Part shown: piece after piece, positions 11,519 through 23,115 of the stretch | Numbering within the stretch: position 1 is the first letter of the stretch | Layout of the letters: each line of letters begins with the position of its first letter | Assembly: GCF_000003815.2 (NCBI RefSeq) | Contig: NC_049983.1 | Location: 24,717,734 to 24,781,733 of the forward strand | DNA length: 64,000 nucleotides | Source: Branchiostoma floridae | Lineage: Eukaryota > Chordata > Leptocardii > Amphioxiformes > Branchiostomatidae | Reading direction: 5' to 3' | Program-made: the position numbers and the translations under genes | Notes under the pieces: model-generated | Database searches by the model: none | What the model saw: the letters and a program-made list of their open reading frames with translations, nothing else | Told to the model about the DNA's origin: nothing

Positions 11519-13623
11519 AAAAGGAAAGCCTCATTACAAATGAGGTCGCGAAGTCAATTGCTTCGGGGTAATTTAAATGTTTTACCCCAGACATCCCCTG
11601 GGTGTGCCGTATCCATTAATCCCAGGCGCTTAGGGTGACACCTGTTCTGCCGATGGAGACTCTCTAATAATGCATAAATGACATTTACCTGAGGCGGAGA
11701 TTCACACTGGTACTGGCGACAAAAAAACCCTGTCATAAATCTATGCACAAATTGCATCAAGATTTCGTCTGGGTTAAGTAGTCTCTAAAGATTCTTATCT
11801 TAAAGAACAAATAAAGGATGATATAAACAAAATCGGAATTATTTTATCATTACCCTTGGCCAGCAGGATGTTTAGGGAATGTGGTAATTTGACTACAAAA
11901 AAAGTCATATTATTATAGCATTGTATAAGATACAAATACTTAGATAGGAATGTTGTTCACATATAACACGAACAAAATTTCCTAGAGGCAGATATGAATT
12001 CCTAACGACGTGTTTACAGAATCAGTAACTGATAGATGGTTTGCGAATGTATGCATTGGAATAATTATACATACTATTATAAAATTGTATGTCATACATA
12101 TTCAAAGAGGAATGCTGTTCTATAAATATTTCCTAGCGGCAGATATGAATTCCTGACGGCTTGTTTGCAGCAACAGAGAATGATTGATAGATAGCCTGTT
12201 AGTATTCTTGTTGCTGGTCTCGTCTGATTAGATTGGGTGCTGCAGTCATTACGCCAGCATGTTACTGATATTATTAAACTCGCCCCATTGGACATTCGAG
12301 CATTTCCCTTCGCTCTGCACGCGGCCCACAAAGGTGACCCTGCGAGGGACGAGGCGGCAATCGTGACACGCTGGCAACTTGGTGCAGATAACATTCAAAC
12401 GTGCCGACCTAAGTGCGGGCACTCCAGGACATGATATGGGGGCATTTGGGGAATCCGCTAACCGCGGAATCACCATCGTTATCACGTTTGGACTGGACGT
12501 AATGAATTGAATCGTTCCAATCCTCCATTACCGCGGAGTGGACTGTCATTCGCATGGTGCATTAGAGATTGTGTTTTTTACACAACATTTCTAAATGCTA
12601 CAAGTGTTACCAGGGCTTCATAGTTTGAGACATTAAGCAAAGATTGTTGCTGTATTCTGGCCTCAAATCCATTTTAACTCTTGCTTTCGCCGTTTGCTTC
12701 AAAGCCTTTACCCTTTATCGAAATAATTGAGGTATGTCATAACATAAGATGAATATATGCTCCCTTGAGCATTGCAGGGAGCACAAGAGCTCTGTATGTA
12801 GGGAAGCCACGACGAGCATTGGTCAAGGCTTTTGGTTATGCTCAGCCACAGTTTAGCATCGAAGTACGATTAGGATAGTTCCTTTAGTCAAACTTTATCC
12901 TCGGGAAATTCGTTTGTGCCTTTAACACGGCCATCTGTATCAGACGGATATTTTTGATGTTGCCATTAAGCGTTTATTCTAGATTATGATAAACATCCCT
13001 GACAAACTCGATACCAGTTTTCAACATCTCGCCACTGGATTGATCATCTCTTTTTTTTTCCAAAGAGGACGCGACCTTTTGGACTTGTCCCCCAAGAGGA
13101 CTGCACCAGTAGATACGTTCTGATGACAGATCTAATGACACAAGAAAGCATTATCCTCAAGGGCCATAGATTGGGCGACAATCAATTGCCCGATGAGCCC
13201 CAGAGTAATTCACATCCATAAATGATCATGATGCAATAAGCATGCCAGTCAGGGTGGCTCTTCATGGAAACAATCGCGATGTCGGTATCATAAAGTGCGT
13301 ATGTGCCCAGGCATTTCCTCCCTGTATGATATAACTGAGTGTCGTTATGGTGTAGCACGCTGTCCTTAAATTAGCTGTCCTTAGATTCGCCTTACGATAT
13401 ACGACCTTCAAGGACCGCTTAACGGTCTTATGATTTTGTGCTTTTAGGTTATTATTGTTATTTCAGCATGATTTTATCATTCTTTTGAGTTTATTCGTAC
13501 GATTTATTGATCTCGAATGGATACTTATATACTTTATGTTGTAACATTGTTGATTTATCATTTATTACATCTTATGTTAGTTATGATTTTCCTGTTTTTT
13601 TATTTGCTATGATTTTGTATTAA
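11519..13623. other. Gene-free stretch
   Basis: Minus-strand frames at 11554-11760, 12092-12394 and 12249-12485 were read against the Cys-loop receptor family because the next exon of that gene would be expected on this side. None contains the expected ligand-binding or transmembrane motifs. Confidence 0.4.
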
Positions 13624-13692
13624 AGGGCTCCCTTGGAAATCAGATAAAACTAACCGAAGTGACAACCCTGTAGATGAATAAATAAAATAAAA
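13624..13692 (+). repeat. LINE-like 3' end
   Basis: GGGCTCCCTTGGAAATCAGA, then a short spacer, then GATGAATAAATAAAATAAAA. The inverse copy at 21338-21397 shares CCTTGGAAATCAGTTACTAC and ATCAATAAATAAAAAA. The polyadenylation-like repeat and two dispersed copies fit the 3' end of a non-LTR retroelement. Confidence 0.55.
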
Positions 13693-13838
13693 TGTCGTTT
13701 CAACTTGCTTTCACGTGCTGTTTCAACTTTTTTTGCCATGATGACACTTCTAAGGACTCAATATCCAATGAAACCCTGCCGTGTGTGATTTCTGTTCACT
13801 ACAGTTTGATAAGCTCAAAGCAACCTGCTGTTTCTTAC

Positions 13839-13909
13839 CTGCATAGTGTGGCCTCAGCCTGGCGTCGTACCCCTTCAGCAAGGAGTTGATCATATTGGTG
13901 TAGGTTATG
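13839..13909 (-). CDS. Cys-loop ligand-gated ion channel subunit, coding exon 2 (partial gene)
   Basis: The minus-strand acceptor TTGCAG|CATAACC opens a 71-nt exon that closes at GCAG|GTAAGAAAC. Read in the phase set by exon 1 (AG + C gives Ser) it encodes ITYTNM then NSLLKGYDARLRP then HYAG. The LLxGYDxRLRP block is the N-terminal signature of GABA-A, glycine and related anionic Cys-loop subunits, where it lies just after the signal peptide and before the ligand-binding domain. The exon ends in phase 1. Within the family the wording is closest to GABA-A beta-type subunits, but invertebrate glutamate- or histamine-gated channels are possible. I could not find the ligand-binding or transmembrane exons below 13.8 kb, so the gene either has very long introns or runs out of the window. 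Confidence 0.8.
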
Positions 13910-15455
13910 CTGCAAGGCAAAATACAAGTATTGTTAAGTGATATTTATTTTCATGACATCATTATCAATAATAGTCTTATCTTTTGTAGTATTTTTAATG
14001 ATTTCTACTTACAATGTTTGCATTACGATTGGCAAGGGTTTGTTGTTTCATCCGCGTTGTTTGTGTGCCTTTTTTTGTGATTATTAATCATCTCGTATTT
14101 TCTGATTGAAACGTTTCATGAGATTCTTCTTAATCGTGTGATGTACATGTAGTCCTTTCTTTTTATGTCTGGTGAGTTTGATTCAACGCCGATCGTTGGT
14201 GAGAGGCGTTGCCATTAATGCACACACACATGTATCTAGTTTGGATGGAGTTCTGATAATCTACTGACGTCTCTAGGTATCTGTCGTAGTTGTTGTTTCC
14301 GTAATTGATCCATTAATAATTTATGCCAAACGCCATACTTATAATATATGAACCGTAACGAACGAATCTCTGACAGACGAATTACACAGGTGAGTTTATT
14401 TTTTCCTATCCAATGTATTAGTAAGGTAAGGTAAAGTCAATGTAAAAGTAGCACCATATACAAAAAATATCAAACATTTTTTTTTTTTTTCATCAAAGGA
14501 GCAGAACATTGCCGGCATGCCGCAAGCAAGACTCGCCCTTTCTTTCCTTCATCAGTCACAGTGACTATACTCGGTTCTACATCGTTGTTCATGTTGAAGA
14601 GAAGCAGCAAGCAGAGCTGAGGACATACCCGGCGGTTACGCTCCACCAAGGTTGCCGTTGCAGACAGACAACAACAATTTTAACACGCAAGCTCAAGGGC
14701 ATATGTGTCCCAGCGGGGAACCAATGATGAAGGATTGTTGCAAAACAGCTCCAGGCACCTTCATGAATCACATCTCCAGCCAAACGCCTCACCTAGGTCC
14801 TCAACTATGTGAAGAATAGAACCTACTCCAGTTTATTCAATTTCACCCGGGTAACCCCCCCCCCCCTTAATAGAAGCAAAACATGACGGTATGTCAAACC
14901 ATGACTGCAGATGCAGAGCCTATAAATGATGATAATAAATCAAACCACAGTTTGGCAGGTGTGGAAGGTTCTATAACAGCCGATAGCGCATTTCGTTTCA
15001 ACGGTGCTTCGAGTCTTTAACAGTTGGGAACTGTAAATCAATCATTTGACGACACATCACTGTCATCACGAAGGCAAATATTGTTTTTATCAGAAATATA
15101 ATTTACACCCAGACAGAAGGAGCTGCTAGACAACAAGTTGAAGTCTCTTTTGACTTCCATATCCACATATCTTTTTTTTTGTGGGGGGGGGGGGGGTATT
15201 TCTTTATTTCTGATGAACTGCAACAGGACAATACATTCGACAGCCTATAGGCAGCTGCGCAGATTTCGGGTGCCATGAATATACATCAATCTAATATTAA
15301 AGTAACTTGTGCTAAAATGACTTGCATATACACTAGGGGCTCAAATTCTGAATTACAATTGCAAGACTATTCGTTTGATAGAAATTGGTTACCTTTTTTG
15401 GTAAACAAATTAAAATGAGGGAAGGATACAACATGTATGATGGTAAGTATCTTAC
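13910..15455 (-). other. Intron 1 of the Cys-loop receptor gene
   Basis: Bounded by AAG|GTAAGATAC at the upper end and TTGCAG| at the lower end. It contains a (CA)n-like tract near 14220 and C or G homopolymers near 14860 and 15183. I recognise no exon in it. Confidence 0.6.
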
Positions 15456-15571
15456 CTTGTCTGGCTGGTACCAGGTGAGATGGGACTCCCGTGTAACGGG
15501 CACACAAACACGACGAGCAGGAGAAGACCCACGCACACGCTGGTCCAGATCTGGTTGTAGGTCCAGGCCAT
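15456..15571 (-). CDS. Cys-loop receptor subunit, first coding exon with signal peptide
   Basis: ATG at 15571 begins MAWTYNQIWTS followed by the hydrophobic core VCVGLLLLVVFVCPLHG and then SPISPGTSQT, a typical secretory signal with likely cleavage after HG. The exon ends at ACAAG|GTAAG in phase 2, which fits exactly onto the exon at 13839-13909, so the two form one continuous frame. The start is the first ATG in the exon, 25 bases after an in-frame-free leader. The product should be a plasma-membrane pentameric channel subunit with an extracellular N-terminus. The alternative, an unrelated secreted protein, is made unlikely by the matching phase and the GYDxRLRP exon next to it. Confidence 0.8.
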
Positions 15572-15902
15572 TGTTCTACCTCCTCATCAACAACCTTTAC
15601 AGAATCTAGCAGTACACCGTGCGCTTTGTTATCTTCCTCTAATCGATCCGAATCAGCTCTCGCCAGTCCCGGTACAGTAATGATGAGCTGGATCTGTGCG
15701 TGAAACGGAGGATCATCCTCGCGCTACCGGCGGGCTGCGACATCACAGGATCCCACGGCGCAGTAACCGCTGGAGCCCGAACGAGTCCTTTGAGCGGACC
15801 TGATTTGTCGGTTAATGAGCTCCCGCACCCGAAGGGTTTCCTCCGCCGCCGTAAATCTCTAGAGTCAAGCAGCGGGCGGAACTTTTCTGGATCCCTGGTC
15901 TC
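15572..15902 (-). other. GC-rich sequence upstream of the receptor gene
   Basis: From 15650 to about 16450 the DNA is rich in CG dinucleotides compared with its surroundings, as expected for an unmethylated promoter region. A TATATATGAGG string at 16319-16330 reads CCTCATATATGAGG on the gene strand. No transcription start can be fixed from sequence alone. Confidence 0.35.
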
Positions 15903-16040
15903 TCGGATAGGACGTCACATGGAAGAAAATAACGGAGGTCCGGTGTTAGAGAAGACCCACACCTCGCTCGAGCACGTTAAAGACCCCGCCACACGTATCG
16001 AAAAGAGCAGGGATCCATCCCGGTGTCGTCGGATCAAATG
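15903..16040 (+). mobile_element. SINE fragment
   Basis: CTCGGATAGGACGT, GAGGTCCGGTGTTAGAG, AGCACGTTAAAGACCC, CACACGTATCGAAAAGAG and GTGTCGTCGGATCAAA follow the same order as the right half of the SINE at 21659-21940. The tRNA-like head is missing. Confidence 0.7.
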
Positions 16041-16783
16041 AATCCGGTCGGAATATGCAGCTTGTTCTCTCCTTCTGTTCAGACCCAGTGTGCTTACCGA
16101 TTATACAATACCAGAAGACAATAGCAAAGAGAATCTGGTCGGCACGGGAGCGGTGTCAGGCAGACGCCGTGAGGAGGGATGTCTCTGTGTGTGTCACAGG
16201 ACGAACAGGTCACGTGCATCTCATGTCACCCTGAGTGACACACGGTGGATCCGGGGGCTTTGCGCGAAGATTGCATTCGCTACGACGATCTCCCACATAA
16301 TCCGCGGAACGGCGCGCCTCATATATGAGGGGTAAGGGCGTTCTGATGGACAGGGCAGCAAATAAAGTTGGTCACGGATTGACCCGGGGTCACTCAGACA
16401 GGAAAATAGGCTTACTTTGCCCTTATGACGTAACCGAATGCGTCGGGTTCTCCGGAACACACCTTTACGTATATGTTGTGTAGGAGGTTTTTATATCCAT
16501 CACATTGTAACATTTATGGAGCTGAATGAAGGACGAGAAAGGCCTTTTCCAAAGTGTTCGTTACAGCTTTTATCAAAGATTTTGCATTTATCCAATACCC
16601 AAACCCTTTACCCATGTTAATCAATCAATGTCATATCAATGTCATATCCTATATTATTTTATATAAAACAGCTTTGTGCGTAGAACAATAAGCAACGAGA
16701 TTGATTACATTTGGCAGACATGAATTTAAATGTATTTCGAAAGGAAGGTCTGAAGTTTGCTAACATTAAAAAAAACACCATCC

Positions 16784-16858
16784 TTATCGAAAAGAGTTGG
16801 GGTACTTCCCGGTACTGAGTGGATCAAGCCTACAGACTGGTCTCCGGGTCGATAAATA
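16784..16858 (+). mobile_element. SINE fragment (tail)
   Basis: TATCGAAAAGAGTTGGGGTA, CTGAGTGGATCAAGCCTACA and GACTGGTCTCCGGGTCGA match the last ~75 bp of the 21659-21940 element. Confidence 0.7.
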
Positions 16859-17559
16859 GATAAAGAAAGGAATTGTGGAATTGAATGACAAATGTGACAA
16901 ATGTAACAGGGGTTCATTCCATGCCCTCTGTACCATGTGCAAGACGAGTGTCAACGATACTGTATTTACCCGTTCTCTTTGTACAGAGCAGAATAAGCTA
17001 CAAATGACTGAAAGACACATGTATCATCAACTATATTGAAAACGCAGCATTACCAACATAAAAATTATTGCTGATTACTGACAGAGTTCCACAAACTTAA
17101 TCTTTATGCTTGGGCGCACCCCATCGAATTCCGCTTATGATCAAACGCAGTTCTTTCAGAAGATAATGCATAGCCACAACTGTTGCTATATATAGATATC
17201 ATGAATAATTGATCATTAGAAAACTGTTCTCCTGGAAGTTAATCATACCGTACCGTATTTCCTGGAATAGAAATTATGTTTGCATGAAAGCCCATCTGTG
17301 TTGGTACGACCCATTTTGGAGTTTCGCAACTTTCCTTTGACACATCGAGGTGATCTATTTACTTTTGTTTATAAATGTTACAAAGGAATTGTGTATAGTG
17401 GGTACTATATAGTGGGTTCGTTTTTGTAGAGAGAGAAAAATGTTTAAGAGAGACGATTCACTTTCGTTCCCTGCCTACCTTTAAACATCTATATATTTCA
17501 GCAAAGGCATGCCTTATCTGTTAACGTGAGGTATATATCTACGACCATGCTGAACATAG
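16859..17559. other. Gene-free stretch
   Basis: Small open frames only; nothing recognised. Confidence 0.4.
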
Positions 17560-17727
17560 AAGGAGGAGGAGAAGGAGGCAGCTGACCAGACAGTGTCCTC
17601 GACCCAGTTCACCTGTCAGCAGTGCTACAGAGTATACAGGTCTAAGATAGGACTATTCAGCCACACGAGGTCCTGCAGATCTTCCAGAACGTTCTCCACA
17701 TCCTCGACTACGGCGAAAGAGCCATGA
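17560..17727 (+). pseudogene. Retrotransposon ORF remnant with C-terminal C2HC finger
   Basis: An open frame of about 55 codons ending in TGA encodes an acidic EEEKEAADQTV stretch, then FTCQQC, then YRSKIGLFSHTRSC. The pattern C-x2-C ... SKIGLFSH-x3-C is the C2HC finger usually found at the extreme C-terminus of non-LTR retrotransposon reverse-transcriptase proteins (commonly SRIGLxSHxRxC). No polymerase motifs remain upstream because the frame closes at 17557. It is best read as a truncated retroelement end, not a host zinc-finger gene. Confidence 0.6.
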
Positions 17728-17870
17728 TGATGGTGATTTACACGATGCAATCATTCATAGCATCATAAGATCAATGCTCAGACATATTCAACTTTATCAA
17801 GATGTGAGACTTGTCAGCAAAGTTTTTCACTCGCATGCGTCGAGGACGATTAGACATCCACGAATTAAGA

Positions 17871-18068
17871 TATGCCAAAAAGCAGTTACTAGAGCAAATC
17901 ATCTTGGAAACGGTCAGACGGTTCAGATTGTTTCCCATTCAAAGTCCAAAATTGTCTTCATTCATATTTATGGTATAAAAGACCAGTTTCTCCCTGTGTA
18001 TGCTATCTGAAACGTCTGACCGTTTTCAAACTCATACCCAGTTGCTTGAGTTACTGCTTTTTGGCATA
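17871..18068. mobile_element. MITE with TATGCCAAAAAGCAGTTACT ends
   Basis: The left terminus TATGCCAAAAAGCAGTTACT with subterminal GAAACGGTCAGACGGTTCAG is mirrored by TCTGACCGTTTTCAAACTCA and GAGTTACTGCTTTTTGGCAT at the right. Inverted repeats are about 60 bp. It is non-coding and shares its last two bases with the next element. Confidence 0.75.
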
Positions 18069-18213
18069 CTGTAAATGCATTTAAGTTCGCGGGGATTTGA
18101 TTTCGCAGTAGCGGGAATAAGGACTTTTCGCGGTGGTTTTAAGTTCGCGGTGAAGCAGCCACCGCGGAAACCACGAACATTAAACCACCGCGAAGGTTTC
18201 TGCATTCACAGTA
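18067..18213. mobile_element. MITE with TACTGTAAATGCA ends, rich in TTCGCGG
   Basis: The left end TACTGTAAATGCATTTAAGT and right end TTTCTGCATTCACAGTA are inverted, with nested TTCGCGGTGG / CCACCGCGAA palindromes inside. A TA on each side suits a TA-targeting (mariner-like) element. It abuts the preceding MITE directly. Confidence 0.7.
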
Positions 18214-19144
18214 TCTCATTACCTCATAGTTTACAAAATCTTCACCTGTCCCGGCCTGACGTCTTGGAAACGAAATAGTGACAATCCAATTTCGCCATAT
18301 AATTTGGTTGGCTCCAAGTGTCACTTTTTTGTGGGCGTTTATGACGTGTCGCCGCTGGATCGGAAAAACTCTGATCAATCACAGGCGGGGGAGACGTCAG
18401 GAGAAGCGGAAATCGAAGTGAGTGCGCACGGCGGGACGATAGCGCTGCGGGCTGATGACCCTCCGGAGACGGCGGTAATCTCACGGCTGCCACGGGGACA
18501 GTTTCGGTGCCAACCGCGGGGCACAAACGGTCGCAGGAAAAATTAGTCTGTGTAATTACTATCGGATTCGGTGCCAAAACAAGGAGATACCGGCGTAACT
18601 TTAAATAACGAAGATAAACATAGGCTAAGGGAAGATCAAATTCAACACGAATAAGATTTTTAAACCAATGGACAGGACCTAAAGAAACACATTCTCCAAA
18701 ACCAACAGCTAGTTCTCGGAATTATGGTTGCCTTTTCGTAGATTTTGTTAAAGATGTAATAATTCTATACCAGAGCTTTTTTTTGTTTGAGAACCGAGTG
18801 TCTCTCCTCAAACACCAGACATCCATTTAACAGCCTATCCTAGGGATGATCACAACAAAAGCCCGGGGAGCTCATTTTGACCTGTTTAAGTGAGGAAAGT
18901 CGTGAGAAGTGATTTACCCAAGGGCACAGCATCGGTGGCATACCAAGAACCCAGACCCTCTGGGTTATGGATCCAAAACCCTGTCGATTGTGCCGCACGA
19001 CCCCACAGCGTGATTGTTTTAGTGCGTCTTTTTTGACAGTCTTTTGACAGTCTTCATCATTATCAGTCGTCGTCTTCTCGATTCACCAAAGCTGGACTTT
19101 CCTACTCCACTACATCGCGAGGGATTCGGGCGTCTGCAGACGTG
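18214..19144. other. Gene-free stretch, CpG-rich around 18330-18560
   Basis: Frames are open on both strands here (80 and 111 codons), but this follows from GC-richness. No start, splice or domain evidence favours either. It could be a promoter or an unrecognised first exon. Confidence 0.3.
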
Positions 19145-19228
19145 CCACTGGTTGCCATGGCCACAGCTGGCCGGTGACGTGACACACCACTGGTTGCCAT
19201 GGCCACATCCGGCAGGTGACGTGACACG
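19145..19228. repeat. Tandem 42-bp duplication with X-box-like and CRE-like cores
   Basis: Two adjacent copies begin CCACTGGTTGCCATGGCCAC and end GGTGACGTGACAC. GTTGCCATGGCCAC is one mismatch from the palindromic RFX X-box GTTGCCATGGCAAC, and TGACGTGA is a CRE-like half-site variant. This may be a regulatory duplication; no gene start is recognised next to it. Confidence 0.6.
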
Positions 19229-19394
19229 CTGCAGTACCCGCCATGACGTGATGGATGGCGCTGTCACTGCCGGGCCAAGTACCTCACTGGGACGGATTAG
19301 GGCTGTGTGTGATTTACGTCAACGTTGACATTTTTTGTGACAAATTGCAAATTACCTTAGATGTGTTTTTTTCTGCCAGTTCATTCTAGTGACG

Positions 19395-19428
19395 CTGAAG
19401 AAGAGCGATGGGTGTCACTCTAAACGTC
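19395..19428 (+). ncRNA. Decayed hammerhead-ribozyme-like motif
   Basis: CTGAAGA (19395-19401), a stem II segment whose ends AGAG and CTCT can pair, then TAAAC and GTC (19421-19428), reproduce the order CUGANGA - stem II - GAAAC - GUC of short-stem-III hammerheads carried by Penelope-like and related retroelements. The essential G of GAAA is T, and stem I pairing beyond 2 bp is weak, so self-cleavage is unlikely. This is probably a relic within a retroelement end. Confidence 0.4.
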
Positions 19429-21337
19429 CGGAAGTAAATCACCGTTTTTTTTAAATCCAGTTGTAGCGATTGAATTGTATTTGAACATTGTTTACATGTA
19501 CCTGGATATTAAACACATTTTATTTCCAAATGTTCATTCAACGAAACCGAAAGAATCACCCTGTTTAGAGAAGTCACAAAGACTTATCCCAACTTCCCCA
19601 CATTGACAGACAAACAGAAGGCCACTTTTCTCTTGAAATCGCAGAACCCACAAATTTTAGAAAATGTGGGGCTTTTCGTCTCCCTCTGCTTCCAAAAAAG
19701 AAGTCAAACCCAACCTGCTTAGAAATAGCCAACACTAGTATTAGATTAGAACATTGTTTATGACTGTCCATTGTCACTATGTGTATACCATGTACTTGCA
19801 ATTAGCCCTCGGGCACGAACTTGCAAATAAACTTCCATTTAACCTTCCTAAACGTACCTTAGATGAGACAATGGCAGATCTTGAATTGAAAAACATTAAC
19901 AGGAAGTGACGTTTAAAAACAGTGGTATTTAATGACAAAAGTAGTATGAATTCGAAAAACAAATTTGTGAGTGTTATGATAAACAATTGAATGCTTATAA
20001 AGAAACGACGTAGAAGCAGGTGGTTTTTAGATGCAAATGAAACGGATGTACGCTGAAGCAGTGCATTGGAGAGTGGAAAATGAAATATCACCCATGATAA
20101 CGTTAATTAATTAGTTCTGCACGCAGGCCTGACCCACATAGATAACCCACGAGACGTAATCATCGACGGAAGAGATTCTCTACCCCTTTACCAGCTTTGA
20201 GTTCTGTATCTCTAATAAAAGTATGTAGAAATCCATTGATGACGATTGATGCTTATTTTTTTGTAAATGATCTCTAAATAAAGAAAGTTTCAGAGGAGAA
20301 CTTTTTGCTTGGGTTTTACTGATTTTATCATATGAATAGCATTCCTGGGAACCCTAAAACTGATTCGAGTAAAAAACAACGTGTGAAAATTATGGATTCT
20401 AATCGTCAGAAACGTTGAACAAGTGAACACATAGCAAATGGAATGTCGTACAATAGATTCGCGACGCTAGCAGATATCTTGTTTTTATTTCCTCTCAACA
20501 TGCCCCCTGTTCAACAATAATATATAACAGCTTCAGGCATAAAATCATTGGGGACCCTACCTGTTGTTTCACTGTTCGATCATACATTAAAAAATGTTCT
20601 TCTTCATACGTGTCGATGCATCAGAAATGATTGTCTAGTGTCTACTTCTACAGTAAACCCTTTCACATTTAGCCCATGCACTGGTTAATTCATAATTGCC
20701 ATATTTAATTTGCACTAAATAATAGACCGAAGACGTGTATTGAGGTTCAATTCAAACCTTCTTTGTGCAAGAGCATTTCGCATGCCTAATGTGATATCAT
20801 TTCATCTAGGGTTAAACTTAAAAAAAAACGTTTGCAGACGCTGCAATTAGAAACGGTGCCGTAATCTTTTACGATTTGGTTTAGTGTTTTCACGGTATAT
20901 AAATCTAGCCTTTGGGTGTTGACATGTTACGACTTTATGTGGTCTTCTAGATGAAGCCGCGGTATAAAATAAGAGTCGCCAGTTATTCTTTGGGTATAAA
21001 AGCATAAATGAGTGTTTTGCTCCAATGACTGTGCGCTAAATTGCATTGTCTTTCCTTCCAAACACAAACCTGTTGTTTCCTCCAATCAGCTGCAGTGTTT
21101 GTAACCATGCGTGTTAAGTCTTGCCGTGGTAGACTGCATTTGATACTACTGATTGCAACTAAATGAACCGGTGTAGCAGATCAGCAACTCTAATCCTTTA
21201 TCGGTACATTAGATGACAAAGTCACTTTTCGCTCATTAATTACGTAGACGGCTGTTTTTACATAGCAGGTGGCCTTTTAAAGACAGTTCATTATGTGCAG
21301 TGTGATTAACTCTGTTTGTTGTTATAGTATTTTTTTA
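19429..21337. other. Gene-free stretch with one retroelement tail
   Basis: A family X tail lies at 19796-19838 (CAATTAGCCCTCGGGCACGA then ACTTGCAAATAAACTTCC, plus orientation). A 104-codon minus frame at 19777-20091 is hydrophobic but lacks a recognisable domain. Confidence 0.4.
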
Positions 21338-21397
21338 TTTATTGATCTTTAGGGTAGTCCCTTCAGTTAACGTAGTAACTGATTTCCAAGGTAAAGT
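21338..21397 (-). repeat. LINE-like 3' end, inverse copy
   Basis: Inverse of the family at 13624-13692: on the minus strand CCTTGGAAATCAGTTACTAC precedes GGGACTACCC and an AATAAATAAAAAA tail. Confidence 0.55.
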
Positions 21398-21658
21398 ATG
21401 AATATTCGCGTCAGATACATCAGAGCAGAAGTCAGAGTATAGTATGATGATAATACATGTACCTACATCTCCTGCCCTGGGTAGATCATTTGACTTCCTT
21501 TCTTATGTATGATTATGTTATTGAAGTTGATTTGGTTCTGTTGAATTTAATGTATGATTTATGTTCGGGTTTCTCCCTCCAGGGGGCTTTGAAAAGCGAC
21601 ATGCTTTACCCTGGTTACATAGATATCAAACAAACAAAAAACAGACGTTAGTGACATC

Positions 21659-21940
21659 GTGTGGTAAGGTAAATGGCCCAAACCCCAGGGGTCACGGGTT
21701 CGAACTCGCTGATGTGCCCCGATGTTGTGCCCTCAGGAAAGGCAATTTACACGTCTTTCCTCGTTTCACTCCTAGCTATCGCTAGGGACTTCCCTTGGAT
21801 AGGACGTTGAGTGGAGGTCCTGTGTTTGAGGAGAACCACACATCAAGCACGTTAAAGAGCCTACAACACGTATCGAAAAGAGTAGGGGTCCTTCCGGTGT
21901 GAGTGGATCAAACCTTACAGTCTGGTCTCCGGGTTGACAC
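21659..21940 (+). mobile_element. tRNA-derived SINE
   Basis: GGTTCGAACTC at 21697-21707 is a near-perfect RNA polymerase III B box (GGTTCGAANCC), preceded by a degraded A-box region (GGTAAGGTAAATGGCCC). The tRNA-unrelated body (ATAGGACGTTGAGTGGAGGT, AGCACGTTAAAGAGCC, CACACGTATCGAAAAGAGTA) recurs in fragments at 15903-16040 and 16784-16858. It should be a non-autonomous element transcribed by Pol III and mobilised by a LINE. Confidence 0.75.
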
Positions 21941-23109
21941 CTGTTATGTCAATGTTAGAAATGTGCTAAAACTAACTGAGTAAAACTAAGTAAAAATTTA
22001 ATTTCATGGAATGATAGACTATACATTAGATCGATTCGATTGCTAGTTTGCATACACCACAAGTATTATCGTAACGGTACCTGGCCATATGACACAATGT
22101 AACAATTCACACGTCGTGTGTTAATGTAATTAAAGCCGTCTCGCGTGACAGGGACTGGCGTGAGGCAGTAACAATTAGACGGAGGCGTTTGGGACACGAC
22201 GCAGTGCAATCCGCAGGAAAGATGTATTACATATACATCGATGATATGGGCACTATCAATTGGGTGTATCATTATACTTTGACGACAGTGTATAGTACTA
22301 GGGGCCAGCACGACTGCCAGCCTACGGTGTAACGCATGTGATATTTTAAACAAACTGTTGGAATTGCTGATACCATCTGTCGCTATGTTTATATGTTGAG
22401 GATGTAACTAAACAATAAGTAATTTTTTAAAAGATAATAGTGTTTTCATTTTGATATCCTGAGTTGATGTCACATCACGCTTAGGGTGTTTGGAGAATGA
22501 AAACAGGAGCCAAACATAGATTTTTCCATCGATGAGTATCACATCTATTTGTGCATAATATAATCATTACAAGTGATTTACCATATACACAGAGTCTACC
22601 GGTAATGAAATGTCAAGAACATTTAGTAATAAAAAGAAGTACATATAAAAACTAATTCACAATTGTGAACTCTACGTTTGCTTGTTGATGCCCCAGAGGA
22701 AACCACGAAAACATTAATACTCAAGGAAATAACAGAACATCTACCAGAAAAACCAACAGCAATAACCATTCATAATACAGTATAGCCGGTTCAAATGACA
22801 TCATTCAAAAAGACTTCAAATAGTAAAATTGCTCTAACCTAACATCGAATGCGTGGAAGTGCATCACATTATATACATGATCATAACAGTAATCATACAA
22901 ATACGTGCGTGAACATGGCGTCCGTGCTTATAAAGGAATAACATTGGTAGTCTATTATAAAAAATCTGCTCATAATTCTTACACCAGGCAGTTACTTCCT
23001 ATTCCAGACGCAACAAAGTCTGCTATGACAATGACGCGCTCCTCTATCACATCCACGTAATTTCTATTGGTGCAAGTCTGGTGCCACCATACATGATTTA
23101 TATATACTA
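21941..23109. other. Gene-free stretch
   Basis: AT-rich; nothing recognised. It probably includes DNA just downstream of the receptor gene's 3' end. Confidence 0.4.
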
Positions 23110-23115
23110 TTTATT
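23110..23115 (-). terminator. Candidate polyadenylation signal of the 7TM receptor gene
   Basis: TTTATT on the plus strand gives AATAAA on the minus strand, about 280 nt beyond the receptor stop codon. It is the first canonical hexamer I notice downstream, but the DNA here is AT-rich, so chance is possible. Confidence 0.4.

Noticed and set aside
11554-11760. Minus-strand frame ending CCTCAG|GTAAATG as a third exon of the Cys-loop receptor
   Set aside because: The encoded FFCRQYQCESPPQ has no resemblance to the ligand-binding domain that must follow the GYDxRLRP exon.
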